Shown here: piece after piece, positions 34,839 through 48,102 of the stretch | Layout: the number at the start of each line of letters is the position of its first letter | Position numbering within the stretch: position 1 is the first letter of the stretch | Origin: Tomocerus qinae | Taxonomy: Eukaryota; Arthropoda; Collembola; Entomobryomorpha; Tomoceridae | Length of the DNA stretch: 64,000 nucleotides | Assembly: GCA_020055645.1 (NCBI GenBank) | Contig: CM034548.1 | Coordinates: 44,136,296-44,200,295, forward strand | Direction of reading: 5' to 3' | Translations under genes and position numbers: made by a program | Notes under the pieces: generated by a model | Told to the model about the DNA's origin: nothing | The model's input: the letters and a program-made list of their open reading frames with translations, nothing else | Database searches by the model: none

Positions 34839-36730
34839 CGTTTGGCGAGGGAGCACATAAGTTTATGCACAAAGCATGTACATGCAAAGGATATGAGTCT
34901 CTAGATTGGTTTGAGCCTGCCTGGTCTAGTCAATCTCCCTTTCGGAGTGGTGTGGCTCGTGCCAGGAGAACCCTTCGTCTCGTTGGTTCGGTAACAGCTG
35001 ATGGAAACGACAGATGTGAGGATGCTTGTGAAAGGACACGTGCCTTCTTTCCTACTGCTTCCCTTCCGTCCCATTTACACCCCGAATTCTAATGTACATA
35101 ACATATACTTATGCATACATGCCCCAGACATATATACTCCTAGTACTTCTAAGTACCAGACCTGAAATTCTCATTCAGTGTTAGCTCTGCATAAACTTCA
35201 AGGCACACAATGCATACGCACACTACTGTTTCCTCCATCCTTGCCTGTACGTAGACATACACAAATACCCGTCCCTTGAGACTCGACTCCAAGTTATCCT
35301 TCTACACATAGGTAGTAGTGCACCAGAATACTGGGAGAATGTTTTCCTTTCATTCTTTTGCTTACTCATACTCATAACATAACTTTATTACATGTGCAAC
35401 GAACTTATTACAAAGGTACATCCACATAGGGATCACAGTATCAAAAAGGAGCTAAAATACTTGACTTCCCTAGTCTGACTTGGCTTTGTTTGACAAATGC
35501 AATATTACATCAATAGATACTCGTAAAACTTACTTACGTTTAGACCGTGTGCATATACATCCTAAAGCCTGTGTTTTAGTAACTGCACAAGTCAAATACT
35601 ACTAAAGCATCGAATATATAGGAGATAGAAATTGTAGATAGCAATATACATATTGTACTTGGCAAATAGGTACTACATGTAAGTCTCTATTATTTGTTTC
35701 TACTCTAACCCAGGACAATACTTAACTTTTTGCTCCTTCATATATTATGAATAAGTATCAAACAATTTTTGATTGGAATTTACTACTATTTCTTTGACTT
35801 ACTTCCATTCAAACATAAATATATTAGGCTTGCCATTCCGTTATTATAATTTATTGATTATTACTTGGCTTGGCATGCGTCCTTTTATTTCATATTTTAT
35901 CTGTCTGTACTTTGCGTGTGGAAATAGTAGGGGTAGGGAGCAATGGAATAAGAGAGAGAAAAAGAAGGCAGTATACTAATGTCAATATGCAAGTGTTTAG
36001 ATTTTACAGCCTTTTCACATGTGCTTTATTGTGCATTAGAACCTTTACGTAGCCTAACTCATTTCTAAATTTAGGTAGTAGTTATTAAATTTTAATTGGT
36101 CTGCCAAATATTTACATACACGTATAAGCATTCTAAAAATAAACGAAAGATAGTCTCAGATTTTCTTTGGGTTTAGTTACCAAATAGTTCAGAAAATTCA
36201 AGGCAACAGGATGTATAAGTATTTACTTAGTAGTGTGTATCATTAAGTTGAATTGGATTTCAAGAAGATTGAGAGTAGGGAGATACAATAATAAGCCATA
36301 CGAGTGCAAGAATGGGGCATCCTGTACACAGCGCAATGCAGTTAGTCTGTTTTGGTTCGATACACGCTGGATATATTGGAATTCGTTTTGATAGCTAAAC
36401 GAAAGACAAAAGGATGTGCATGCAAATGTTTTCTACTGAATAATACACAGTTCTTAATATTTGTGTACATAGAAATACCATATTGACATAATAGGGACTC
36501 TGAAGATATAATGGACTCTCTGTATACTATTGGAAGTGGACGAGCACATTTCGATCGTGTTATATTGCAGTAAAGATAATATAAATTATAAATAGGCAAG
36601 GAAAGAGAATTGGATTGGATGCACAATGGACAAGCATGGGACAAAAAATTGTCAGCTTTCCCTTACCCGGTATCCCAGGATTAAACAAATGGCTTTGTTT
36701 GGTTACGACACACGACTCTGGAAAAATGAA

Positions 36731-36748
36731 GTAGTAGTAGTAGTAGTA
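36731..36748. repeat. GTA triplet microsatellite, six units
   Basis: Six perfect GTA units. CTA/TAG triplets are common across this window, so this is typical simple sequence for the genome. Confidence 0.85.
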
Positions 36749-38175
36749 AAATAGCACTGGAGTGTGTGAGTCAGAATGTGGGAGCACACCCCGAATAAAA
36801 ATGTGAGATTGAATTGAACTGGGAAGTCCTGGGCGAGTTTCATGCAATGCAAACTATTTGTATTGCATTGAGTTCGCCGGCTGTTGTCGGGAGCCTGAGG
36901 AGGTGAGTGTCAATGTTGGGGCTATATGTTATGTTATGTTGCCGCTAATATGGTTTTTCATACACGTATGTAGTGGTGGCTGTGGCACATTGAGAGAAAT
37001 TGAATGAACGTTGTTTGGTGAAGAGTATGATATTATAAGTCTTCGAATGGAATAAGGAGAACTGATTGAGTTAGAGAGTGAACGAGTAGTAAAATGTAGT
37101 AGACGAATTGAATCTAATCCAATGCAATCGAATGTACGAAGATTGAGTTGGCCGAGTTGAGTCCTTTGAATGGAGTCGCAACTACGTATGTATATAATAT
37201 ATAAGTATACAAGTAGAAAGGTATGTTCAATCCATCTGAATTGAGCGAAGGGAAAGGACGGAAGGAACTATAGTATAACTTATCGGTTGACCACGGACAC
37301 TAAAAGTGAGAAGATTATGAAGAAGATGTTGATGATAGTTGACCAATTGTCGGTCACAGCCCATGACACGTAAATCACGACGAGCACCAGAAGAAGAACA
37401 ACAACTGTGACTTATAACAACAATGGAACGTTAACAACTATGAACTGAACAGAATACCGACTCGTGACACGACATGGAACTACTCCTTAATTTATTCTGT
37501 TATGATGATGCAAGTCTCTCCTCGCCTCACTCAGAGTGAGACTGACTGACTGACTTTGTCTGGTCTTGTGAGACTTGTGAGAATCTGTAGCAAGTACTAC
37601 GAATCTAAATAATTATTTGTTGTGTGAGTGTTGGGGGAAAGTGTGGAAGGCCGCTTGGAGTAATTTCTGATAAGACTAGTAGATGTAAAAAGACACTTGA
37701 CTTGATTTGCTTGTTATTCCTGGAGTACGAGTTTTGTTTGCGTTGACTTTGACTTGACTGACCCGACGGTGGGAAAATCAGACGAGAAAAGAAGAAAAAG
37801 GAGACAGCAAGACAGACTGCTCCAAACCGAAGTGCACGAGCACTAAACGTCTAAGCACGACACACTCTTTACTACTGAGTAAGAAGAGGAGCCGAAGACT
37901 GGGCTACCCGGATCGCATCCCACCGCCGCCGTCGCACTTGCCCAGCTCCGTTTTCTAATTCCGATATTTCCCGTTCTTCTAACTGTACTGCTCCAATGTA
38001 ATGAATGCTTACTCTCACCCACATACTCCACACTACACATACATATACACATTCACAAACTACACTCGTACTCACTCTCTCACAACTCTCTGCTCAACTC
38101 ACACACACAAATTTGTATTTCCTCCTTACTTACATAGCTAAACACTTGCTACACAGACAAGACATACTTCTAATA

Positions 38176-38310
38176 CTCTACTACTACTACATACTACTAC
38201 ATATACTACTACTCCTACTTCAGACAGAGTACTTACATTCTACTATCTCTCTCACTACTACTACTACCGTTATACATCAGAAGGAGAGAAGAAGAAGAAG
38301 ACGAGGAGAG
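38176..38310. repeat. CTA- and GAA-triplet-rich block
   Basis: Interrupted CTA runs (38178-38217, 38253-38268) are followed by a GAA/GGA-rich run to about 38310. This is compound simple sequence. Confidence 0.8.
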
Positions 38311-38731
38311 GCTGTATAGTAGTAAGTAATACGGAAAGACCTAACTAACTACCTAACTATATATATTATATTATTATATATCGTTTAAAGGGTTTGTACG
38401 TCAATGCATGTACTTTTTACATACCGTATATTATGTAACGGTATTTGTATGTGTGTGTGCAGAAAGAGATGAGATAGTCGTATTATATACATAAGGATAT
38501 GTATTTAGTTGCACACATATTTACTTAGTGCATAATGTAGATAGGGATAAAAGCTATGATATTTCCAATTCCTTACTACCTCTACTCAAGTAACTGAAAC
38601 TGGAAGTCTGTCCAATCTCCTCTTCTGCTATGTTGCGATCCTTCCTCGGATCTTTTTCACACCCGCGCAACTCCATCCGTCTTCGATTCTCCTCGCCTAA
38701 ACCTCCCCGTGCTTTCCTTTCCATACTTTTC

Positions 38732-38765
38732 TACACACACATATACACACACACATATACACACA
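38732..38765. repeat. Interrupted AC dinucleotide microsatellite
   Basis: Runs of AC are broken by two ATAT steps over 34 bases. Simple sequence. Confidence 0.85.
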
Positions 38766-38973
38766 ACGCTTTTCCTCCTGTCATATTTTCTCGGGATTCT
38801 CCTTCTCCTCTCCCCCATTTTGGTTTTGCCGCAATGTAATATTACTTTTACATACACGACTCATCTACACGACTCACTTCCCTTCAGAGCAGTGATAGGC
38901 TAAGAAGAGAACTTATGAGCAAAGTGTGAAACGAGTCCCGGACTCGACTCTTACGGTTCCAGAGGATTATTAT

Positions 38974-39145
38974 CAGGGACGTATACAGAGGGGGGTTGTG
39001 GGGGCTATCGCCCCCGCCCTCCTAAATTCCAAGAAAAGAGAATTTTTTGTCAAAAAAGGGTAAAATTTTTCGCGCTAAAAAATTTTGCATTTTTACTAAT
39101 ATTTTTTGGTGTGCCCCCCTGGTCAAATTCTTGGATACGTGCCTG
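38974..39145. mobile_element. Short non-autonomous hAT-like element (MITE), 172 bp
   Basis: The left end CAGGGACGTATACAGAGGGG and the reverse complement of the right end, CAGGCACGTATCCAAGAATT, match over the first 12 or so bases with two differences. Both ends carry G-rich runs (GGGGGG) just inside. The CAGGGACG(G/T)ATCC start is common to many non-autonomous hAT-type elements of invertebrates. Flanking 8-mers are ATTATTAT and ATTAAAAG, sharing five bases, so any target-site duplication has decayed. A perfect hairpin, GGGGGC-TATC-GCCCCC, lies near the left end. There is no coding capacity; mobility would depend on a transposase encoded elsewhere. Confidence 0.65.
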
Positions 39146-39174
39146 ATTAAAAGATACCTTTTTACCAATGAATT

Positions 39175-39621
39175 TGGGAGGATTTTATTAAAGGTCACTT
39201 GACTGAAAGGACTTTATTTTGCATGGCTGAATTTCGGAGGACTTCGGGAAGACTTTATAGTGTTCAGTCACATGACTGAGAGGACTAAAAAGACTTTTAC
39301 CTGTCCGCATATGGGAGGAATTATTACTACCCATGTGTTTGAGTATGAGTATGTTTGAGTATCTTTATGTTGAGTTTAGGAGGACTTTGAGAGGACTTAA
39401 TTAACAGTCATGTGACTGGGAGGACTTACGAGATGACTTTATATCGCCTATCTGAGATTGGGAATATTTTGGGAAGACTTTTTCAACTGTCACGTGATTG
39501 AGAGGACTTATGGCAGGGAGGACTTTTTCAACTGTCACGTGATTGAGAGGACTTATGGCAGGGAGGACTTTTTTCAACTGTCGCGTGATTTAGAGGACTT
39601 ATGGAAGGGAGGACTTTTTTA
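39175..39621. repeat. Degenerate minisatellite with E-box core
   Basis: Six copies of a core close to GTCACGTGACTGAGAGGACT start at about 39194, 39266, 39406, 39489, 39534 and 39580. The last three are regular, with 45- and 46-bp spacing and near-identical units. The first three are spread further and diverged. The central hexamers are CACTTG, CACATG, CATGTG, CACGTG, CACGTG and CGCGTG, so five of six fit CANNTG. Extra GGAGGACTT pieces occur between copies. The 45-bp period yields an apparent plus-strand open frame (39458-39673) with a 15-residue repeat, which I take as incidental. The array lies between two hAT-like elements. Confidence 0.8.
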
Positions 39622-39707
39622 TTGGGACGCGTCTTTCCCACCAGATAGTCCTCAGTTGAGTTCAGGGAACTAGCGGAAGACTTAAGATAAGTTCACGTCC
39701 TTCACTG

Positions 39708-39896
39708 CTTCAGAGCAGGGTTGTGTTTTGTCCAGACAAAACTTTTATTGTCCTGGATAAAATTAGTTTTGTTCACCTTTTATCTAGGACGAAACTAATT
39801 TTATCCAGAACGAAACTAGTTTTGTTTAGGATGAAATTAATTTTGTCCACTTTTGTCCGGATGGTTTTACCCAGATACGGCAACACTGCTTCAGAG
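39708..39896. mobile_element. hAT-type MITE with perfect 8-bp target-site duplication
   Basis: The direct repeat CTTCAGAG flanks the element exactly at 39708-39715 and 39889-39896. The 173-bp body begins CAGGGTTG and ends CAACACTG, whose reverse complement is CAGTGTTG, giving 7 of 8 matches in the terminal inverted repeat. An 8-bp duplication with CAGNGTTG ends is the mark of hAT transposons. The body holds four 20-bp units starting at 39755, 39787, 39808 and 39829, close to GGACGAAACTAATTTTATCC, each roughly its own reverse complement. A perfect TTTTGTC-CA-GACAAAA hairpin lies at 39726-39741. There is no open frame of note, so it is non-autonomous. Confidence 0.85.
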
Positions 39897-39988
39897 TCAA
39901 ACCAACCAATATCTCTCTGACTGAACTGCTACACTATTTCCTTGTTTTCTATCCAAAAGATCTGAGAGGGAGAAGAAGACAAGAATTT

Positions 39989-40010
39989 CTCACTCACTCA
40001 CTCACTCACA
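39989..40010. repeat. CACT microsatellite
   Basis: About five CACT units occur in tandem. Simple sequence. Confidence 0.8.
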
Positions 40011-43000
40011 TCCCATCACATCAACCCAAACAAAATTTCAACCTCACTGACGTCCTACATCAAAACCCGACCAACTCGGCAAAATCCACATTGCATTCGC
40101 AGCTCATATTTCAAAAGTAGTCAACACCAGTCCAATCCCTAATAAGTAATAGCTCTGTAATTGAATCATTGCTTAAAATGTCATCAGACCAGACCAGAAC
40201 ACACTCCAACTCGAGATCTCATTTCGTCTTACGCAGGATCTTCTTTTCGTTTCATCCACCACAGCACACAAACCACTTTCCGCCTTAATTTCAGCACATA
40301 CAGAGCTATACTATCTTTTCTCTCTCTGCTCTGCACTGCTATGTACAGCAACTTTCATACTCTCCTTATTGCCAACGACAACCTCCGGTGTAATTAATAA
40401 GACGCCAACTAATAGTCCAATACACGTTTCATAATAACAGCATTTAGGAACGGTTTAATTTCACCCGAAATCCTTTTCGCAACACTCACAATCTTAAAAT
40501 CTCACAATTAGTATGCGCGTCATAAAATTTTAATAGAGGAGTTGCAATTTCTTCTAATCTCGCTCTCAACGTTTCATTGCTTTATTACAGTACATAAACA
40601 ATCTTCCTATCCCATATCAGTAGAATCTCTGTATTTAATATCGTCACTAATTATACCACTTGGCGAATAATTAGAACACTCTGAATTTGAGTACTTAATA
40701 CTAACAATGGGCCATATGCACTTCAACAGACTTTCACTGCCTCTTCACATCTTTATGTCATGTACCTAAAAAAGCTATGATATTTTATACACGTATATCA
40801 AGTTACTAACTCCACTATGGAAAGATTATGCTCTGACTGTCTTATATCATTATGTATGTGAAGCTAAGAAGAATCCAACTATCATCATCTCAACAACATA
40901 AGCTACCTTTTGCAAAAATAAATAACAACTATCTGCGACGGAGCATATACTAATACAAGAACACTAACTGGAGATATGTATAAGGTAAATATCCACGGAA
41001 AACTCCACTTTTACTCTTATCCTTTTTCTAAGTACAGAAAGTCTCCTATTTCATGTTTACTAAGGCATACCAGGGATTCCGATTCCGTTATTATAGTGAA
41101 AGGAACCATAATGTGAGAATAACAACGCAATTCCATAGTATATCTTCAGATAATATAAAATACCTACTTAAGCATTTACTTTTACTTTACATCATAGTAC
41201 AATCAGGTGATATAATTTTCTTTCTCATTTTCCAACAACCCTTAGCCAAAAGAACGAGAAAATAATATTTCAGGCCGTAATAACATTCTTTTCAAAATTC
41301 TCCTCTTAGAAACTCTCTTTATGCAACCTGGCACTATTGCCGTCTTTACCGGTATCCTTTTCTTCCATATTAAATGCCAAACTATTATAAATATGTAATA
41401 GTCTGTGTAACAATACACTTAAGTCAATCGAAGATGAAATTGTATCTTTCAACTTCTCCTGTCATAATCTTTAATAGGCACACAATTTCGTAATTTACAA
41501 TATTCCTTCTCAAATTTCAATTAGACTTAACTATCTATTCTTTTCTTACAGTCTTGTTCTCTTTCCTTTTCTGTTTATAATTGGAACATTCCACAAGGTA
41601 AAAAAATATGTACATGAAGATAAAAATCTTCTACAATAAATTCATAAAATTGTACTTGTTATTGATATTCATTGGTCATTGCTCTTTTTTGTTATAATCA
41701 ATATAAAATTACAGATCGATTTAATCAGCAATATTAAAAAGTAGTACCTATATTATTTTTTAAATTATTTTTTATGATAATAAACCGCTACATATTTAAT
41801 TAGTATAATATATGCAACTTTTAAGTAAATTTGAATTTAGAGGTAGGGTATTCGAAATTAGCTGGATGTAATGGGGTATCCGTTTGATGGAAGTCTGTAA
41901 CTTATCAATATTATGCATCTACTTATAATATAAGGTTAGCTTGAAATGCAGAGCATGTACTTAATAGGTTTCTCACTCGGCTGAAGAAACCCAACTCGTT
42001 CTCAAAATCCTTGCTAGTATTCCTCCATCAATCATCATTACACTGCAGTACCTACTTTGCAAAAATTCAACAGACTCTTGCCACTTTTATCAACACTGGC
42101 TGCACATCATTCATTTATTAATTTCTTTCCATCTTCCCTCATCCTAGTGTACTATCTCAACTTATGCATTTTTGTATCTCATCATTCGGTTCTCTCGGAG
42201 TTATAATTGTTAAGTCATGAAAGGCAACGTAAAAATGTTTTGTAAGGAAGAATTAGCGAGCTCCGTTGGATAAATCCTCACGGAAAAATCTTTCCACTCT
42301 CAGAGTCTCAAGATGCTCCGATGCGTCTCTCCAACCTACTTAAGGTAAACAAGAGGAAGTGAGATAATGTGTACGTACAGCCACTTAGACTAAGACCCAA
42401 ACAAAACCATCCTTCCCACTACTTTACTCTTTTTGCAGTCACATCGAATCATTCAATCAACTTAACTCACTACTACATTGCATCATGTGCCTCCAAATAG
42501 ACTTTATGCAAATCTAATTTAACGATGAAGCCATCCTGGCAACTACAACTCTCGAGTATAACTCCATCAATATTTATGCACTTGCGAACTGCTTCTACTG
42601 AACTGCACAACGCATCGCCCTCCGCTCTACTACAAAGAGCTTCTTATCACTAGGTAAACATCTCTCGACTTTTATATCGGTCTCGCCGTCCTGATGTATT
42701 ACCTTACATGTACAAGTACCATAGAGGGTACACTCTAAACTCACTTAATTATCCGTATTATTACTACAACACGCAATAAATGTATACTGGGTATACGTAA
42801 GTACATACCATACACGTGCTACCCATACTATAACACTCCTTCAAAAATAGCTCACAAATACCCATGATGTGATTTTATGGACACGTTTAAAAACCTAGAA
42901 AGATTAAAAGATTATAATAAACCTAAATCCTATCTCACGCTAGAATTTTTACAGTGAATAAGTATTATAAAAAATAACTTAAAAAATTCTTGACCCTTTC

Positions 43001-46000
43001 AGATAAAAAGAATAGGTTTTTAAAAATAACACAGTTAATCCTGATGCTCTCACCTATCTTTAACGGTCAATCCGGACTTTTATAGTTATAAACTGTACTA
43101 TTCCATTTTTATTATTTTATTTTATGTATACTACATATTATTACTATAAGATATAATCTGCTTTCCATAATTTTTGATTTCGACTACATGCCTTCTTTGT
43201 GCACCTGGAAGTACTAGGGATACAATCGTCTTCGGTATTTATGTGTAGGTTTAAATTAGCCAAACGAGTCATATTAATAACTGAAGTACGTTTCAAGCAC
43301 ATACAGCTTTATTACCTTCACAGCTCCACAAATCAAATCATTTCGTTCAGTTAGATATGTTACAAACTGATATAACTCCAGCTTTATTACTCTTAATGAT
43401 TCTGTGGATTTTGTCTGTGACGATGAAGATAATTTACTTAAACTTAATGCATTCAGTTTTAGCATTGATAAGATTTTATTTCTTTAATTCTGTCACTGAT
43501 GTATTGCTTAGTATACTTAATGAATGTAAATGCATAAAATAGTGCTGGGTATTTTACAAAATGTGTGTTTCGACTTGTCATTCGTCCATATAGATATTAG
43601 TACTACTTGATAGGTATTCGAAACTGGATCTTCCTTTACATTTGCGTTGCATTCTCATATGATGCTTAGACAATTGCATTTACACGATAGGAAACCCACA
43701 CCGAGCAGTTGTTCTTTCTTAGGATACGATTAGCATGCCAGCCATAGTTATTATAACGGGAAAGTAAACCTCAAAGAACAACTTGAGCATCATAAGCAAA
43801 AAGATCAGATAGGCAGAGTGAGTCGCTACTGTACACACATCCTATTAACTTACGTTTAGACTCCTAGACACAACTGCAAAGATAAAAGTGAGTAGTCAGA
43901 GAAATTCTTCGTTTTCTATATTTTGGCCCGGCCAACCAGACTTGGAGTAAGTGGAGTGAAGTGAGGATCAGAGTCAAATAGACAGTTATGAATAGATATG
44001 TTTGTATGCAAAATGTGTTTATCTGTCTGTAAGAATACAGTGTGCACGTAGAATGCAGAAAGGAGTGATTGCCAGAAGTTGGCACTAAAGTATATTTCCC
44101 GACTGTACCCAGAAGGTTAAAATTTATGATTCAGAGCAGAAAATTTGAGAGAACCAACTTCTAGTAGTAATTCTGATTCGCGAAATATTTACCACACAAA
44201 TTGCGTTACACAATATCCACTCCACTTACTCTCTCACACCAGATTTCTTCATTTAGCCCAACTTCATTCACAACAAGACGCTCAACTGTCTGCCCAGACA
44301 CTTTAAGCCACCACCGTAAATCCTCTAACACAACTGACAATCCTTACTCAAACTTTCCTTTTCATGCGAAATAATTTCTGCATTTATTTAAATTTTATTA
44401 TTTTTTTAACCTACTTAAATCAAGTGGTAGTATTTTTGACACTTTTAATAACCCTCGACAATGTTTAATTCTGATGTATTTACATCTTGCAATAAAGAGG
44501 CAATGCAAAATTCATGATTTAATAGCAGGAATATGTTGTAAAAAAAGTTTATGCTACAAATAGATTCGTGTGTTTCATAATAGTTCTGGGAAATCTGATT
44601 TTCGAAATCTGATTTTCTTAAATTTCCTCTTCCCATGCAATGAAATTTTGGACGTCTTTTTAAAGACGATAAAGTATAGACTGTGCTTGAAATATTTGTC
44701 GGCAAGTAGCAATACACAGCTTTAAATATCCAAACAGACCTTGCTACATGCAATCTTTTTCATAGTAACATCACTCAAATATTCCAACCCATCTCCTGGC
44801 AAATGCAAAAGCATATAATATTCAGGTAGATAACTCCTGACTAGTATTCCAACATAAACTCAGTTCTGCCTATATTATTTTAACAATACGTGTATACTAC
44901 TATTTAAAGTGTATAAACTCCTATAAAGTGTTATGAAAGTACAGTTTTACATTTTTGCAGACGTCGCTTTTAGGCTTTATAGAAATCCTCTTATCTCTCT
45001 TGTAACAGGTATGAAAATTTTATGCTCCTTCCCGTACAAAGTCTGGAGAAAGGAAGTCGAGTTTGTTCCATTACAACTTCGACAATCTGTTAATATATGC
45101 ATTACAAACATATTCCGACGGTTTTATTTTACGAATCTGTATTTAACTCAAAAAAGCAGCTAACTAAATAAATCCATGTAGCAACTTTCACTTGGAGTAA
45201 CGCAAAGTTCTTGTGTTCATCCAAATTGTTTCTTAGAAAACATGTAAACCAAAACCACTTGAAACATTTATTGTTACACTATTTATATCAATATATTTCG
45301 ATTATAACTGCTTCCTTTCTATGGACATACATGGATTTATGAGTAGACAAAATGCATAATGGAAATGCAAGTTTATAGCTGGCTATTTAGTGTATAGTTA
45401 TTGTACTTAAATACATTAAGCACTTAAAATAAAAAAATTACAAGAATAAATAATTCTCCAATATAGATTTATTTATATCCACGTATTTTGTAGAAACATT
45501 GCATCCCTTTTATTTATTTCTATTTATCTATTGATAAGCAAAGAACAACGAAGTAAAGTTTGTCTATAGCTATGCCGTGTCCTATATGTAATCATGTAAT
45601 CTATTGTCTGGATTACTACAGTGCGGAATATCTTGTATGCCATTGTAGTATCTGTATTGTACACCAATTGAAAAATCGTCATTTGATTTGAATTTAACTG
45701 TCGAGCTACTTAAGAATTGTATATATTTAACGAAGCATTAGCTACAAAGGCCAGAGACAGGAAGATTTAACTGTTGTGCGACATTTAAAGCTTTTTGTAA
45801 AATGTGCCATTGTAGCATTATGCGTGCGAATGAACAAGTATTTCGATGGTAGTAGGACATAAATAAGGCATAATAGTACATTAGAAGTAGTGAGCACAAC
45901 TGTTCATGCATACTGCATACCAACATAATACATGTCAGTGAAAATGAAGTGACGGAAAGTCCGACAGTAGTGCAATGAGTCGATGCCGTTTTCTCTGCCC

Positions 46001-48060
46001 TCCCGGGCTCACTTTTTTGTCTATCCCTTTTCACGTTCTATAGAGTTAGAGAAACGTAGATAAATTCACGCACTCATTGTCAGTCAGCCTAATGGATTGT
46101 CTGTTCAGTTTTGCTTTCTCTTCACCAAATTCGAAACGCTGAGTGAATCAGAAATTCTAGACTCTGCTTGAATCTAATACACAAAAAGGCTTTTTGCTCT
46201 TTTTATCCCTACTCTGTACTTCGGATATTTCGTAAACAGTATATTTACGTTCTATACATTTTTCCTCTGGAGTTGGCCACTATTTCTTATTTTTTCTTAA
46301 ATGATCAAGTATCACCTACACCAAACACTACACTTTCCTGCGGCCAAATAAAACTTCTGTGGCAGTTTAAATCCTTATTTACGAACCTACTTCCCGTCTT
46401 TCAATAATATGAATACAGCATACCTTACTATATTTACTTTAGATTTTACCTAGAATTGTATACAATTGTAAACCAACAAAGGCATTTCAAAAATACTGAT
46501 TTAAAGTAAAATTGCTTATTAATTCAAATGCTCATTATTATGTTCAATTGCACACATGAGACGTTTTCAGTACAAGTACTTCAATGAAAATTGATTCCAT
46601 TGAAAACGACCAAGTAACTTTGAGTAAATGGCATGCGTGATTATGAAGCAAATTTTGTGAATGGTATTAATAAATAGTTCAAATAGCAGAAACGTATTGT
46701 AGTGAATTATCTCATTCTTACAAAGCATATATCTTGAATGGAGAACATGAATATTACATATGAACATGTTTTGCGAATTAACGAAAGTTTAAAGATAATG
46801 CACCCTACAAAGTTGACAGCAGAGTACCTATATGCACCTGGATGCCACCATATGATTCTTTATACATTCGCAAATGTCTTTATCTCACAAACCGGAAAAT
46901 GAGTTTGAATGCTATGGTTCGTGCTAATCATAGGTTGCCATTACAGTCCGGTACATCCCAAACCGGTCTCCTTGACAAGATATTATAAACTATTTACCCT
47001 AGTAACAACCAACTGAGGCCACTATACTACATTGTGTGCACGTCCTCAAATATTAAATAGAGTTTTGTCGTAATACTATGTTAGATAAACTAAACTCGAA
47101 ACAACAAAACTGAAGACAGTAGACGAGAGCCATATGTGTGCGATGAGATCTGCTCGATCGCTTTAATTTTCACTGCTACTGATATTAGCGAACGACATGA
47201 AAATAGTAGGTCATGGCTCACAGTTGCAATTTAAAATTATTCTTTAACTCCAACAGTGGAAGTTAATCCAATGTCAGTCGACATTTTTTCAATTTGCAGT
47301 AAAAAAGGCTAGACATGAAAATGCCACCGCGATCACGACAGCACGTCAATTGACCTTATGTTGCTTTTAAAAACCACTTAGGTACCTTTACAGGGTCACG
47401 GTGGTTATATAATAGGGAAGATATATTTGGAACAAGTCATGTGAGTTAATTATATTAACTTGAATCATTTGTTTGAATAGTACAGCTTTGGAGAGTTATT
47501 AATAAACCACATCAGAGTCTCCATAGCGGTAATTACAAACATGAACATTAATTCGCTTAATTCGTAATTAATCGGTTGAACCAGGAACTTTGAATAAATG
47601 TGCTAATAATGTTTACTCTGAACTGGAAAATCCGTTTCATATACTTATTAATATGCAAGGACATTTGAGAAGTACTTTAAGCGTTATATGATAAGAAGAG
47701 CTACTATTATAAGATACTTCATTGATGTAAATACTTTAAAAATAATATGCTCTATATTGTACAATGGGACTGAATTCTAATGTATTTACAAAATGTTTGT
47801 CTCTAATGTAGGCCGTAAGGATTTTATTTCTGTGGTTGCTTAATAATAACTGTCACATCTCTTGCTCCTAATAACGATCACTCATTTTCTTAAGAGTTTC
47901 CTCGTAACAAACGAGCTAATCAATAACTTTAATAAATGTCAAATCTCAGAACTTATCTCGCGTATTCAACAATTAGGAGGGTCTTTTGTCGCTGCTTTTC
48001 ACAAAAATGTATTTTCTCACTCCATTACATTTATTTCTAGACAGGATAAGATATAACATC
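40011..48060. other. Non-coding stretch; no gene seen
   Basis: The sequence is AT-rich, with open frames no longer than about 102 codons, none recognisable. Very AT-rich parts lie near 41740-41830 and 42900-43160. No tandem array or transposon end stood out. Confidence 0.55.
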
Positions 48061-48102
48061 TATAATTAAAACTACAGCACGACGTAGTAAAATGCTCATA
48101 GT

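Larger units (their letters stand above)
36750..38970. other. Non-coding stretch with a GC-rich patch and triplet-rich DNA
   Basis: A GC- and CpG-rich patch at about 37890-37990 stands out. Read on the minus strand, it is followed by a TCAGT initiator-like motif and pyrimidine-rich sequence, so it could be a 5' exon or promoter of the minus-strand gene. That is only inference. A GACT repeat lies at 37541-37555. CTA/GAA triplets dominate 38176-38310, and an AC repeat lies at 38732-38765. No coding exon was recognised. Confidence 0.45.

Noticed and set aside
39458..39673. Plus-strand open frame with a 15-residue repeat
   Set aside because: It follows from the 45-bp minisatellite period. One repeat is 46 bp, which shifts the frame, so the periodicity is not kept as protein.
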